This document shows positions 9,043 through 17,587 of a DNA stretch of 64,000 bases, piece by piece (position 1 is the first letter of the stretch; each line of letters opens with the position of its first letter). This DNA comes from Bacteroides sp. (GTDB taxonomy: Bacteria; Bacteroidota; Bacteroidia; Bacteroidales; Bacteroidaceae). A program made the position numbers and the translations under genes. Below the pieces are notes generated by a model. That model searched no databases, was not told where the DNA came from, and saw only the letters and a program-made list of their open reading frames with translations. The DNA lies in contig JAMPDJ010000003.1 of NCBI GenBank assembly GCA_023665805.1, positions 1-64,000 of the forward strand, given 5' to 3'.

Positions 9043-10011
9043 CGAACGAGCAACTATAGGATGCCTTCATTGTAGAACTTACACGGAAAAAATTAAAACA
9101 TAAACTTTTGTAAGTATTAATTATCAAAACGTTGAACTGGAAATCATACAAAAGAACTAACCAAATATATATATGAGACTTTAGATGCGAACAATGAGGT
9201 TAAAATCCTTGGTTTGGGTAACGGTTGCAAAAGGTGCGGTAATTCTGGCGTTGCACATCAGATTGATATATTGACCTCACACTCGGATGGTATTCATGAG
9301 TATCTTACAATCCAAGAATGTAAGTATTAGGACTCAAAATCAACAAGGACATTGTTATGGAAGAGATTGTAAATGATTGCAATTTCTCAAAAAGGAACAA
9401 TCGCGTCTAAAAATGAATTTACGACCGACGCCATTACTTATGCATAATTTATTGGTATAGGTCTGATGGAACTTCGTAAAATGACAAATTCTGATTGGCA
9501 GGCAAGTATAAGACAATACATTTAAACTTGCGTGCTATCTGCCCTGTGATTGAAGACATCAATGCTGTGGTGAGACTGATAAACGAGGCAGACACGATAT
9601 CGACATAACCAACAACCATTCAACCTTCTTTGATGTTCTCCAAGCATACATCGAATTCCATGGTCATCTGCCAGATAGCACAAGATTGAAAACCGTAGTC
9701 TTTTGTCAAAGTCAAGTACCTGAAGAAAAAGACAAAAGTTGGTACGGCCAATGACTGGATGATTGAGAGGTTTTATACAATCCTGACTCTTCGTTCAAAT
9801 GAACATACTGGTGGACGAAGAAAAATAATGACTAAATCTTTGGAATAACAAATGCTGTTGTTCCTTTTGTCTGTAGTGAGTATGTATATTATTCACTTCA
9901 AACATCATGTGAATTTTATAAAAAGCACTCCCTTTTCCTTGCGTAAGGATTAGGGACTGTGCTGTTTAAGCACATAAATAATAAAAGTATAACAATTAAA
10001 TATCAAAGAAA
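9043..10011. other. 969-bp decayed non-coding stretch
   Basis: No gene of credible length. Short coding-like scraps in different frames suggest broken genes: near 9200 a frame reads EVKILGLGNGCKRCG, which recalls the CxxC start of a small thioredoxin-like protein. Near 9535 another reads RAICPVIEDINAVVRLINEA, and near 9625 one reads FFDVLQAYIEFHGHLP. None has an intact start and stop. The promoter for the aminotransferase operon at 10012 should lie at the right end. No clear -7 element was found. Confidence 0.5.
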
Positions 10012-11337
10012 ATGAACATGCAATTAAGAAATGTTCCTTTCAGCCCTCCAGACATGACTGAGGCGGAGGCTAACGAAGTACGTGACGCCATTCTAAGTGG
10101 CTGGATTACTACCGGCCCTCGTACAAAGAAGTTAGAGAAATTGATTGCCCAGTATGTGGGCGTGAATGATTTCAGCAAATTGCCGAATACTCCTGCTACG
10201 CCTAACTGCGTATGCCTGAACTCACAAACGGCATGTGCAGAGATGGCTCTGCGTCTGCTGGGCGTGGGTGCTGGTGACGAAGTGATTGTGCCTGCATACA
10301 CTTATACTGCCAGTGCATCAATCGTGGATCATGTAGGAGCAAAGATTGTGTTCGTTGACATTCAGGATAGTTGCCTCGAAATGAATTATGATAAGGTGGA
10401 AGCTGCTATTACGGAGCGCACGAAGGCGATTATCCCCGTGGATCTGGCTGGTATTCCTTGCGACTACGACCGTCTGAAGGCTATCGTGGAGGCAAAGAAA
10501 GACTTGTTTACTCCGAAGACTGACCTGCAGAAGAAGATTGGTCGTGTGGCTATCTGTGCGGATTGTGCTCACTCGTTTGGTGCAAGCCGTAAGGGTGTGA
10601 TGGCTGGTGCTATCGCAGACTTCTCATCATTCTCGTTCCATGCCGTAAAGAACTTTACTACCGCTGAGGGTGGTGCTTTGACCTGGAACCTGCCTTTCGG
10701 TAAGGAAATTGCAGAGGTGGAACTGGACAAGAATCCTGAGAATACCTACAGCTGTCTGCCACAGATTGAGGGCGAAACTTGGAACAGTAAGCTGTATCGC
10801 ATCACGCAGTTGCTGAGTCTACATGGTCAAAACAAGGATGCGCTGGCCAAGACAAAGTTGGGCGCGTGGGAATACGATATTGTAGGTCCTTGGTTCAAGT
10901 GTAATATGACCGATGTAGTTGCAGCCATCGGTTTAATCCAGTTTGGGCGTTATCCAGAGATGTTGGAGAAGCGCAAGAATATGATTGCACGCTACAATGA
11001 GGCTTTCAAGCATATCAATGTGGCTGTGCTAAACCACTATACGGAGGATTGCACTTCGTCAGGTCACCTATATCTGGTACGCCTGTTGGGGCGCACTCGT
11101 GAGGAGGCAAATACTATTATCGAGAAGATGGCTGAACGTGGAATTGCCACCAACGTGCACTACAAGCCTCTGCCTATGATGACTGCCTACAAGAAGATGG
11201 GCTTCGACATTGCCAATTTCCCCAACGCCTTCAAGATGTTCGAGAACGAGATTTCTCTGCCTCTGACAACGAAGATGAGCGAAGAAGATCTGGAGTATGT
11301 GATTGAGAATTTTGTTGAAATTGTAAAAGCTCTTTAA
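10012..11337 (+). CDS. DegT/DnrJ/EryC1 sugar aminotransferase (WcfR-like)
   Basis: PLP-dependent transaminase that makes a 4-amino sugar nucleotide. The internal-aldimine lysine is K213 in FHAVKNFTTAEGG, with the PLP-contacting DCAHSFGA at 184-191. Length is 441 residues, with N-terminal NVPFSPPDMTEAE as in the family. The sugar transferase gene begins 2 bp after its stop. In B. fragilis PSA the adjacent pair WcfR/WcfS makes UDP-AATGal and transfers it to undecaprenyl phosphate, so the same pairing here suggests a UDP-2-acetamido-4-amino-trideoxyhexose. The 4,6-dehydratase that would supply its substrate is not in the window. Confidence 0.9.
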   Translation: MNMQLRNVPFSPPDMTEAEANEVRDAILSGWITTGPRTKKLEKLIAQYVGVNDFSKLPNTPATPNCVCLNSQTACAEMALRLLGVGAGDEVIVPAYTYTASASIVDHVGAKIVFVDIQDSCLEMNYDKVEAAITERTKAIIPVDLAGIPCDYDRLKAIVEAKKDLFTPKTDLQKKIGRVAICADCAHSFGASRKGVMAGAIADFSSFSFHAVKNFTTAEGGALTWNLPFGKEIAEVELDKNPENTYSCLPQIEGETWNSKLYRITQLLSLHGQNKDALAKTKLGAWEYDIVGPWFKCNMTDVVAAIGLIQFGRYPEMLEKRKNMIARYNEAFKHINVAVLNHYTEDCTSSGHLYLVRLLGRTREEANTIIEKMAERGIATNVHYKPLPMMTAYKKMGFDIANFPNAFKMFENEISLPLTTKMSEEDLEYVIENFVEIVKAL

Positions 11338-11339
11338 TT

Positions 11340-11951
11340 ATGTATAAGCATTTTTTTAAAAGAGTAATCGACATTATTATCGGATTATGCGCCCTACCAT
11401 TTGTTCTGTTGGTTATCATCTGTTGTGCTCCTTTTATCTATTTCACTGATAAAGGCCCGATATTCTATAATGCCAATCGTGCAGGCAAGGACTACAAGCC
11501 ATTCAAGATGTTCAAGCTTCGCTCGATGTATGTGAATTCGCCTGACCTGAAGAATGCAGACGGCAGCACATACAACAGCGATAATGACCCACGTGTGACT
11601 CCTGTCGGTCGCTTTATGCGTAAGACTTCGCTGGATGAGTTCCCTCAGTTCCTGAACATTCTATTGGGTGACATCAGCTTCATCGGTCCTCGTCCGAAGT
11701 TGTATTGCCCTGAGAAGTATCCTAACGGTTTACCTGAGTTCATGCAGAAGAATTTCTTGGTGAAACCTGGTGTAACCGGTTATGCCCAGGCTTACTATCG
11801 CAACTCTATCACTAACGAAGAAAAATTCAAGTTGGATGGTTATTATGCAGAAAACGTATCATTCATGATGGACATGAAGATCGTCTGCAAGACCATCAGT
11901 AGCGTGCTTCTGCGCAAGAATATCAATACTGCTCAAAGCTATAAGAAATAA
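11340..11951 (+). CDS. Initiating phosphoglycosyltransferase (PglC/WcfS type)
   Basis: Transfers a sugar-1-phosphate from a UDP-sugar to undecaprenyl phosphate, the first membrane step of repeat-unit assembly. Monotopic bacterial sugar transferase of 203 residues: a basic start (KHFFKRVID), one re-entrant hydrophobic helix with a proline (about 9-36), FKLRSM at 58-63, the catalytic Asp-Glu pair in SLDEFPQF (D99, E100), and GPRP at 116-119. The short form without extra N-terminal membrane spans matches PglC and WcfS. It is tightly packed between the aminotransferase (2 bp) and the ATP-grasp gene (0 bp). Confidence 0.93.
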   Translation: MYKHFFKRVIDIIIGLCALPFVLLVIICCAPFIYFTDKGPIFYNANRAGKDYKPFKMFKLRSMYVNSPDLKNADGSTYNSDNDPRVTPVGRFMRKTSLDEFPQFLNILLGDISFIGPRPKLYCPEKYPNGLPEFMQKNFLVKPGVTGYAQAYYRNSITNEEKFKLDGYYAENVSFMMDMKIVCKTISSVLLRKNINTAQSYKK

Positions 11952-13190
11952 ATGAAAAGAGTACTTATGGTAGGAGCCGGAATCGGACAGATTTTTCTGG
12001 CTCGTAAGATAAAGGCTCGTGGGCACTACCTTGTGACAGTCACGCTACCTGGTAATCAGCCTGTGATAGAGATTGCAGACAAGGTGTGTTATGAGAACAT
12101 CTTCAACAAGGAAGGTGTTCTCGCCATTGCCCGTGAGGAAAAAGTGGATGCCGTCATCAGCGACCAGAACGACATGATGATGCCTACCGTTGCCTACGTT
12201 GCCGAACACATGGGATTGCCAGGAAACAGCATACAGGTGGTACATGACTATTGCGACAAGAATGCTTGCCGCGATAATTGCGACAAAGTGGGCATACCTG
12301 TGCCTAAGCATTGTTCTGTATCGGAGGTGGCTGTTCCAGAAAGCATGAAGGATGTGCCTCTGCCTTGGGTGGTAAAGCCTGCGGATGCCCAAAGTAGTGT
12401 GGGTGTTGAGAAAGTGAACACCTTGGAGGAATACTATACTGCCATCAAGGTTGCCATTGAGGTATCAAAGACGCATACTGCCATTGTGGAAGAGTTCTTC
12501 AAAGGTCAGGAACTGGTTGCAGAGGGATTCATTTATGAGGGCAAGTATTACAACATCGGATTTGCCGATCGCAAGTATTTTGCTCTTGACAACCTCTTCA
12601 TACCTGCTCAGACGGTATTCCCTTCGCTGGTTCCTCAGAATGTGCTTGACAGCATACGCGAGTGCGAGGAGAAAATGGCTACCTTGGTAAATCCTCAGTT
12701 TGCTATCGTTCACTCGGAGTATCTGTATAATGCAGAATCAGGTGAGTATCGTGTGGTAGAAAGTGCCCTCCGTGGTGGTGGCGTGTATATATCGTCACAC
12801 CTTGTTCCTGCTTATTCGGGCATCGACATCAACGAGACCTTGATTGATGCGCTGTTGGGCGAGCCGATTGATATTGATACCGTACTTGCTAAACGCAATA
12901 ATCAGGCTTCAGGTTATGTGTGTTTCTATCTGCCAGAAGGCAAGGTGCAGAAAGCGGAAGGTATTGAAAAAATCAATGCTATGCCATCTGTAATGCAGAC
13001 TTTCCTTGATGAATTAGTGGAGGGTATGGAAACCCACAAACTGACTCATAAGGGTCAGCGAATGGGACCAATTCTCGTAAAGGCAGAAAGCCGAGAGGCA
13101 CTCGAAACAGAAATTAGTATAATTCAACGCACCCTGAAGGACGCAGTTATCAATGCAAAGGGTGAAATAAAAGGTATAATTTGGAAGTAA
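11952..13190 (+). CDS. ATP-grasp ligase (carbamoyl-phosphate-synthase-like), first of three
   Basis: Predicted ATP-dependent carboxylate-amine ligase of 412 residues. A Rossmann-like pre-ATP-grasp domain (MKRVLMVGAGIGQIFLARKI) is followed by the ATP-grasp core: PWVVKPADAQSSVGVEKV at about 138-155 (lysine of the ATP site and glycine-rich loop), VEEFFKGQELVAEGF, and metal-binding VVESALRGGGVYISS. The start codon directly follows the sugar transferase stop. From its place after a 4-amino-sugar transaminase and a sugar transferase, I infer that it acylates an amino sugar with an amino or other carboxylic acid. The substrate is unknown. Confidence 0.8.
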   Translation: MKRVLMVGAGIGQIFLARKIKARGHYLVTVTLPGNQPVIEIADKVCYENIFNKEGVLAIAREEKVDAVISDQNDMMMPTVAYVAEHMGLPGNSIQVVHDYCDKNACRDNCDKVGIPVPKHCSVSEVAVPESMKDVPLPWVVKPADAQSSVGVEKVNTLEEYYTAIKVAIEVSKTHTAIVEEFFKGQELVAEGFIYEGKYYNIGFADRKYFALDNLFIPAQTVFPSLVPQNVLDSIRECEEKMATLVNPQFAIVHSEYLYNAESGEYRVVESALRGGGVYISSHLVPAYSGIDINETLIDALLGEPIDIDTVLAKRNNQASGYVCFYLPEGKVQKAEGIEKINAMPSVMQTFLDELVEGMETHKLTHKGQRMGPILVKAESREALETEISIIQRTLKDAVINAKGEIKGIIWK

Positions 13191-13194
13191 GACA

Positions 13195-14213
13195 ATGATA
13201 TTCAATAAGAAACGTATATATATATATATGTGTGTGGGGGGGGTAATTCCCTATTGTATAGACGTTTGGAGCGTTGTTGGCATTCGGCAAGTGTAGCAAG
13301 TGGCATCACTGGCGAGAACAAATGCAAACTGTTTTGTGAGGTGGGTTGGAATTGGTTCGTGTATGGTGCAAGTGACGAAGATTTCTTGACGATGGAGTTC
13401 TACAGAAAGAACTCGCGCGAGAAAAGACGTTGGTTGACATCTGCAAAGAACAACCGCTATCTGTACAAGACCGTTTACACAGACGAAGCCCGCAAGGCTT
13501 TCGACAACAAAGAGTATTTTGACAAGAAGTTCCAGCATCTGATGAAGCACGATTTCCTTGTATGTAAGGAAAGTAACGAAGAAGAGATCAAGGCTTTCAT
13601 TGAGAAATATGGAGAAGTGATAGTGAAGCCAGCCGGTGGTGCCTGTGGTATGGGTATTTACAAGCTGAAGAACAACGACAAGACCTCCATAAACGATTTG
13701 TTGAAGAAAGTATCATCGGGCGAGAACCTGATTATAGAGCAACTGATAGTGCAGCATCCCGATATGGCAATAATGAATCCTGCTTCGGTGAATACTATCC
13801 GTGTGATAACGATGGTTGATCGTAGTGGCAAGGTGCATATCATTACGACCTGTGCGAAGTTTGGCGGTAGTGCCCAGTGCATCAGCAACACAATGGGTGG
13901 CGGATTCTGCTGTCACATCAACCAAGAGACAGGTATCATAGATGGCCAGGGGCACGACATACATGGTGGCAAGGTATTCCGTCATCCTGTTTCTGGAATG
14001 GTGATTCCCGGTTATAAGATTCCAAATTGAGAAGGTGTGTGTGACTATGCACGTCAGCTTGCCCAGGTAATGCCGGAAGGCAGATACATTGGTTGGGATG
14101 TGGTTATCCTCGAAAACGGGTATGATGTAATAGAAGGCAATCTGCATCCAGGTCAGGACTTCCAAGCCTGTGATGGTATCGGACGTTGGAAACAAATTAA
14201 AGAATTGATTTAG
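13195..14213 (+). pseudogene. Sugar-transfer-associated ATP-grasp gene, broken by a G8 tract and a nonsense codon
   Basis: Product resembles the ATPgrasp_ST family: YRRLERCWHSASVASGITG, FVYGASDEDFLTMEFYRK, then VKPAGGACGMGIYKL (ATP loop) and IEQLIVQHPDMA. Two lesions are visible. The ATGs at 13195 and 13228 share a frame that leaves the coding frame at eight Gs (13236-13243); G9 or G6 would join them, otherwise only a GTG at 13230 is in frame. Codon 14028 is TGA where the family has Trp after IPN, and beyond it the frame runs on with family-like sequence (GWDVVILENG, EGNLHPGQDF) to TAG at 14211. As sequenced the longest product is 266 residues of about 327. Confidence 0.8.
13215..13243 (+). 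repeat. Compound simple repeat: (TA)7-(TG)4-G7, with G8 run 13236-13243
   Basis: Seven TA units run into TG units and then a run of eight G, spanning the start region of the ATP-grasp gene. The ATG at 13228 is made by the TA/TG boundary. Loss of one TA unit or gain of one G would each put the 13195 start in frame with the body of the gene. Confidence 0.9.
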
Positions 14214-14403
14214 TAACATGGCAAAACAAAGAAATCCGTTTTGGGACACGCTCAAAGCCATATTGATAGTACTTGTCGTACTTGGTCATACAGGAATGGC
14301 AATGGGCGAAAAGTGGCTGAGTGTGATCTATGCATTTCATATGCCCCTCCTCATATTCATAAGTGGTTATTTCTCCACTCGAAAGCCATTTAGAGACTTT
14401 TTA

Positions 14404-14411
14404 GGGGGGGG
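14404..14411 (+). repeat. Poly-G tract (G8) inside the acyltransferase gene
   Basis: Third G8 run of the locus, at the first frame break of the acyltransferase. G8 gives a stop (TGA 14422) four codons after the tract. Confidence 0.9.
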
Positions 14412-14649
14412 AAGCGACTGTTGATCATTTACTTAGCATTTAACTTGGCGTATATCGCATTGGATGTCACAATGGGTATTGGCCTGTCTGTAAATAGGTT
14501 ACTCACACCATCCTTTGCACTATGGTATATCTTAGCTTTGATATACTGGAGAGTGATATTGCAAGTTCTTCCACAAAGTATTGTTGAAAAGAAATGGTTG
14601 GTAATACCAACATCCTTGCTGATTAGTGTGGGAGCAGGTTTCGTACCAT

Positions 14650-14665
14650 TGGGTACCTGGGTACC
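14650..14665 (+). repeat. 8-bp tandem duplication TGGGTACC x2
   Basis: Two adjacent copies of TGGGTACC at 14650-14657 and 14658-14665, exactly at the second frame break of the acyltransferase gene. One copy fewer restores the frame. Confidence 0.9.
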
Positions 14666-15132
14666 GAGATGTCTTTTCAGAGAGCGTGTGGTTTTCTGCC
14701 GTTCTTCTTCATCGGCTATTATGCCCGTCAGGAAGGTTGGGTGGATAAGTTAAGGCAATGGAAAAGACTGCCGTTTTCCATTGTGTTTGTTGGATTATGT
14801 GCTCTGTGTTATTTATGTCTGCCGATATTCTATAGCAACAGTTATTATGAGAGTGTGAAGGATTTGGGAATGAAAGCCTTGCAATTAGGTGTGGCGACAT
14901 TGCTATGTATTGCAGTCTTGAATATCACTCCAAAGACCATGGACAAATTTACTGATGTTGGCAAATATACACTAATCATCTACCTGCTGCATCCGCCAAT
15001 GATAAAGATAATGAATATTGCATGTGGTCATTTGGGTATAGAACGGAATCCTCTGATCGCTATTGCAATGACCATCGTCACGGTAACGTTCATATATTCC
15101 ATTAGGAATCTGAAAATATTGAATTATTTAAA

Positions 15133-16326
15133 ATGAAGAAACTCTTAGTTTTGGCAGCCGGAATCCTTCAGGTGCCTATAATAAAACGTGCCCGAGAGAT
15201 GGGCTACTACGTGATAGCTGCTGATGGTGATCCGAATGCGGTTGGATTGCAGTATGCAGATAAAGCAATAGTTGATAACATAGTGAATGAAAACGTAATG
15301 TTGAAAATCGCACGTGAGGAAAATATAGACGGAGTGATTCACCCTTGTTCGGAGGTGTCTATGAACGTGATGGGAAGAATCAACGATGAACTGGGCTTGA
15401 CTGGAGTTTCACATCATCAAGCCATTACCGCCACCAACAAACACCTGATGCGTGAGGCATTTGAGAAGTATGGTGCCCCAAGTCCGAAGTCAATGTTGGC
15501 AAAGTCGGCTGAGGATGCTTGGAATTTGTTCTGCAATGAGTTCAATACGAGTGCCATCTTGAAGCCAAGTCGCAATAGCGGTAGTCGTGGTATTGCGAAG
15601 GTTGAAAGAGGTATTGCGAAGGAAACTTTTATAGAGCTGTATGATGTGGCTCTGCGTGAGAGTCGCGATAACTCGGTGCTGATTGAGCAGTTTATTGAAG
15701 GTCCTGAGTTCTCGGTGGAAATCATCGTGTGGGAAGGCAAGGTAAATGTGCTGACCGTAACGGACAAGAAGACTACCGAGGCTCCTCACTTTGTGGAGTT
15801 GGGCCACAACCAGCCTTCGTGCTTCCCCAAAGAGACCGTTGCTTTGATCAAGGATGCAGCCGTAAAAGGTGTGAAAACCCTTGGGGTAGACAAGTGTGCT
15901 TGTCATGCTGAGGTGAAAGTAATGGACGGCAAGGCTTACCTGATGGAGATTGGTGCCCGTATGGGTGGTGACTTTATTAGTACGGTGCTGACCCGACTGA
16001 GTACGGGCGTCGATATGGTAGCAGCAGCTGTGAACTGTGCCCTCAACATCGAGCCAGACCTCACGCCAAAGGCAGAGCCTCAGGGTGTGTGCATTCGTTA
16101 CTTCTGCCCAAAGCCTGGAAAACTCGTAAGCATCAGCAATACGGAGGTGCTTGATGATCCTCGTGTACATGAATGGGAAATATATCATCATGTGGACGAT
16201 GAAATCCCTGAGGTAACTTCGAGCATCTGCAGAAGTGGACACATCATTGTAACCGAGGAAACGCCACAGAAGGCTATTGCATATGCTGAAAGTTTGTTGA
16301 ACGAAGTAAAATTGGAGACCGTATAA
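15133..16326 (+). CDS. ATP-grasp ligase, third of the locus
   Basis: Intact 397-residue ATP-grasp enzyme of the PurK/BacD/carbamoyl-phosphate-synthase class. The pre-ATP-grasp domain begins KKLLVLAAGILQVPIIKRA and continues with VIAADGDPNAVG. The ATP-binding core includes ILKPSRNSGSRGIAKVE (about 139-155), VLIEQFIEGPEFSVEI and the metal site HAEVKVMDGKAYLMEIGARM (about 258-277). It starts inside the stop of the acyltransferase (ATGA overlap), and its own stop overlaps the next start, so the set is co-translated. Probably forms an amide or peptide-like bond on a sugar or its substituent. The substrate is inferred only from context. Confidence 0.85.
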   Translation: MKKLLVLAAGILQVPIIKRAREMGYYVIAADGDPNAVGLQYADKAIVDNIVNENVMLKIAREENIDGVIHPCSEVSMNVMGRINDELGLTGVSHHQAITATNKHLMREAFEKYGAPSPKSMLAKSAEDAWNLFCNEFNTSAILKPSRNSGSRGIAKVERGIAKETFIELYDVALRESRDNSVLIEQFIEGPEFSVEIIVWEGKVNVLTVTDKKTTEAPHFVELGHNQPSCFPKETVALIKDAAVKGVKTLGVDKCACHAEVKVMDGKAYLMEIGARMGGDFISTVLTRLSTGVDMVAAAVNCALNIEPDLTPKAEPQGVCIRYFCPKPGKLVSISNTEVLDDPRVHEWEIYHHVDDEIPEVTSSICRSGHIIVTEETPQKAIAYAESLLNEVKLETV

Positions 16327-17561
16327 TGAAAGTATTGCAATTAACCGGATATTTCATACCCGAAAAGGCTGCAAGTATCTACTTGACCGAGAACAGACTG
16401 GAAGCATTCGGAGAGGCTGGATTTGATACTGTGATATGGACTTCGCGTCCTACACGTGGTCTATCGGATGAGGAATATGCGGAATACAAGCACAAGAAAA
16501 CGGAAATGATGTACGGTGGCAAGGTGACCGTGCATCGTTTTGCTATGTATCGTGAAGGAAGGAATCCGATTCTGCGTGCCTTGCGCTATTCGCTCAACTG
16601 GGTGATACAGCTGTGGAAAGGTTTGCGCGAGAAAGACGTGGACGTGATCTATCTGGCTTCGACTCCTCCCATACAGGGTATGCTGGGCGCGTTCATCAAG
16701 AAGTTCCGTGGCATTCCATTTGTGTATAACCTTCAGGACATCTTCCCTGATTCGCTGATGAATAACGGATTGGCAAGGAAAGGCGGACTGCCGTGGAAGA
16801 TTGGTCGCGTGATAGAGAACTTCACATATCAACATGCGGACAAAATTATCGTGATCAGCGAGGATTTCAAAAAGAACATCATGGAGAAAGGTGTACCCGA
16901 GGACAAAATTGCGGTTGTCTATAACTGGGTGGATCAGAATGCTGTGGTGGATGTGCCAAGGGCTGAGAACAAGCTATTTGATGCATACGGATTGGACAGA
17001 GAGAAGTTCTATGTTACATATAACGGAAACATTGGCCTTTCGCAGAACATGGATATGCTCTTGGAGGTCGCAAGCGATTTGCAAGGTAGCATAGATGACA
17101 TTCACTTTGTACTTGTAGGCAATGGCGCTTACTTGGAGGAAGTTAAGCGTATGGTTGGCGAAAAACAGTTGCAGAACGTGCATCTGTTGCCTTTCCAACC
17201 ATACGAGGACATCAGTCATGTATTCTCGCTGGGTGATGTATCGCTCGTTATCTCCAAGCTTGGCACGGGTGCAGCATCGGTTCCATCGAAGACTTGGAGC
17301 ATCATGTCGGCAAGTCGCCCTGTGTTGGTCAACTTTGATGAGAACGAGCTGAAGAGCATCGTGGAGCAGAACGAATGCGGTATCTTCACTAAGGCAGGTG
17401 ATAAGGAGGCATTCAAAGAGGCAATCCTGAAACTCTACAACAATCGCGACCTCTGTAAGCGCTATGGCCAAAACGGACGTAAGTTCGTGATGGATAACCT
17501 GACGAGAGAAGTGGGAACGCAGAAATACGTGGAGGTGATTAAGTCAGTAGTGAAGAAATAA
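16326..17561 (+). CDS. GT4-family glycosyltransferase (WbuB-like)
   Basis: GT-B retaining glycosyltransferase of 411 residues. The acceptor domain starts MKVLQLTGYFIPEKAASIYL and contains YLASTPPIQG and YNLQDIFPDS, typical of WbuB-type transferases that act on HexNAc or amino sugars. The donor domain has TYNGNIGLSQNMDMLLE, LVGNGAYLEEVK and ISKLGTGAASVPSKTWSIMS (the EX7E-equivalent region). Its ATG overlaps the stop of the ATP-grasp gene. It is the last glycosyltransferase of the locus and one of only two intact ones, which suggests that one or two transferases have been lost. Confidence 0.92.
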   Translation: MKVLQLTGYFIPEKAASIYLTENRLEAFGEAGFDTVIWTSRPTRGLSDEEYAEYKHKKTEMMYGGKVTVHRFAMYREGRNPILRALRYSLNWVIQLWKGLREKDVDVIYLASTPPIQGMLGAFIKKFRGIPFVYNLQDIFPDSLMNNGLARKGGLPWKIGRVIENFTYQHADKIIVISEDFKKNIMEKGVPEDKIAVVYNWVDQNAVVDVPRAENKLFDAYGLDREKFYVTYNGNIGLSQNMDMLLEVASDLQGSIDDIHFVLVGNGAYLEEVKRMVGEKQLQNVHLLPFQPYEDISHVFSLGDVSLVISKLGTGAASVPSKTWSIMSASRPVLVNFDENELKSIVEQNECGIFTKAGDKEAFKEAILKLYNNRDLCKRYGQNGRKFVMDNLTREVGTQKYVEVIKSVVKK

Positions 17562-17587
17562 TCATCGTATGATAAAGCATAGAATCA

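Larger units (their letters stand above)
14218..15136 (+). pseudogene. Acyltransferase_3 family gene, broken by a G8 tract and an 8-bp duplication
   Basis: Membrane acyltransferase of the OatA/WecH type, which would add an acetyl or succinyl group to the glycan. The start (FWDTLKAILIVLVVLGHTG, active-site-like His) and several membrane helices (ALWYILALIYW, FLPFFFIGYYARQEGW, YTLIIYLLHPP) are intact but lie in three frames. Frame 1 leaves at G8 (14404-14411); G9 or G6 would give DFLGGGKRLLIIYL. The second break is an exact tandem TGGGTACC pair (14650-14665). Removing one copy gives VPLGTEMSFQRACGFLPF. Fully repaired length is about 305 residues. Its stop overlaps the ATG of the next ATP-grasp gene. 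Confidence 0.82.

Noticed and set aside
14028..14030. Reassigned TGA codon (alternative genetic code)
   Set aside because: TGA ends many intact genes in the window, for example the FRG gene at 2655, so the standard code applies.
15490..16242. 250-codon open frame antisense to an ATP-grasp gene
   Set aside because: Cys/His-rich shadow product. The plus-strand ATP-grasp protein has all motifs.
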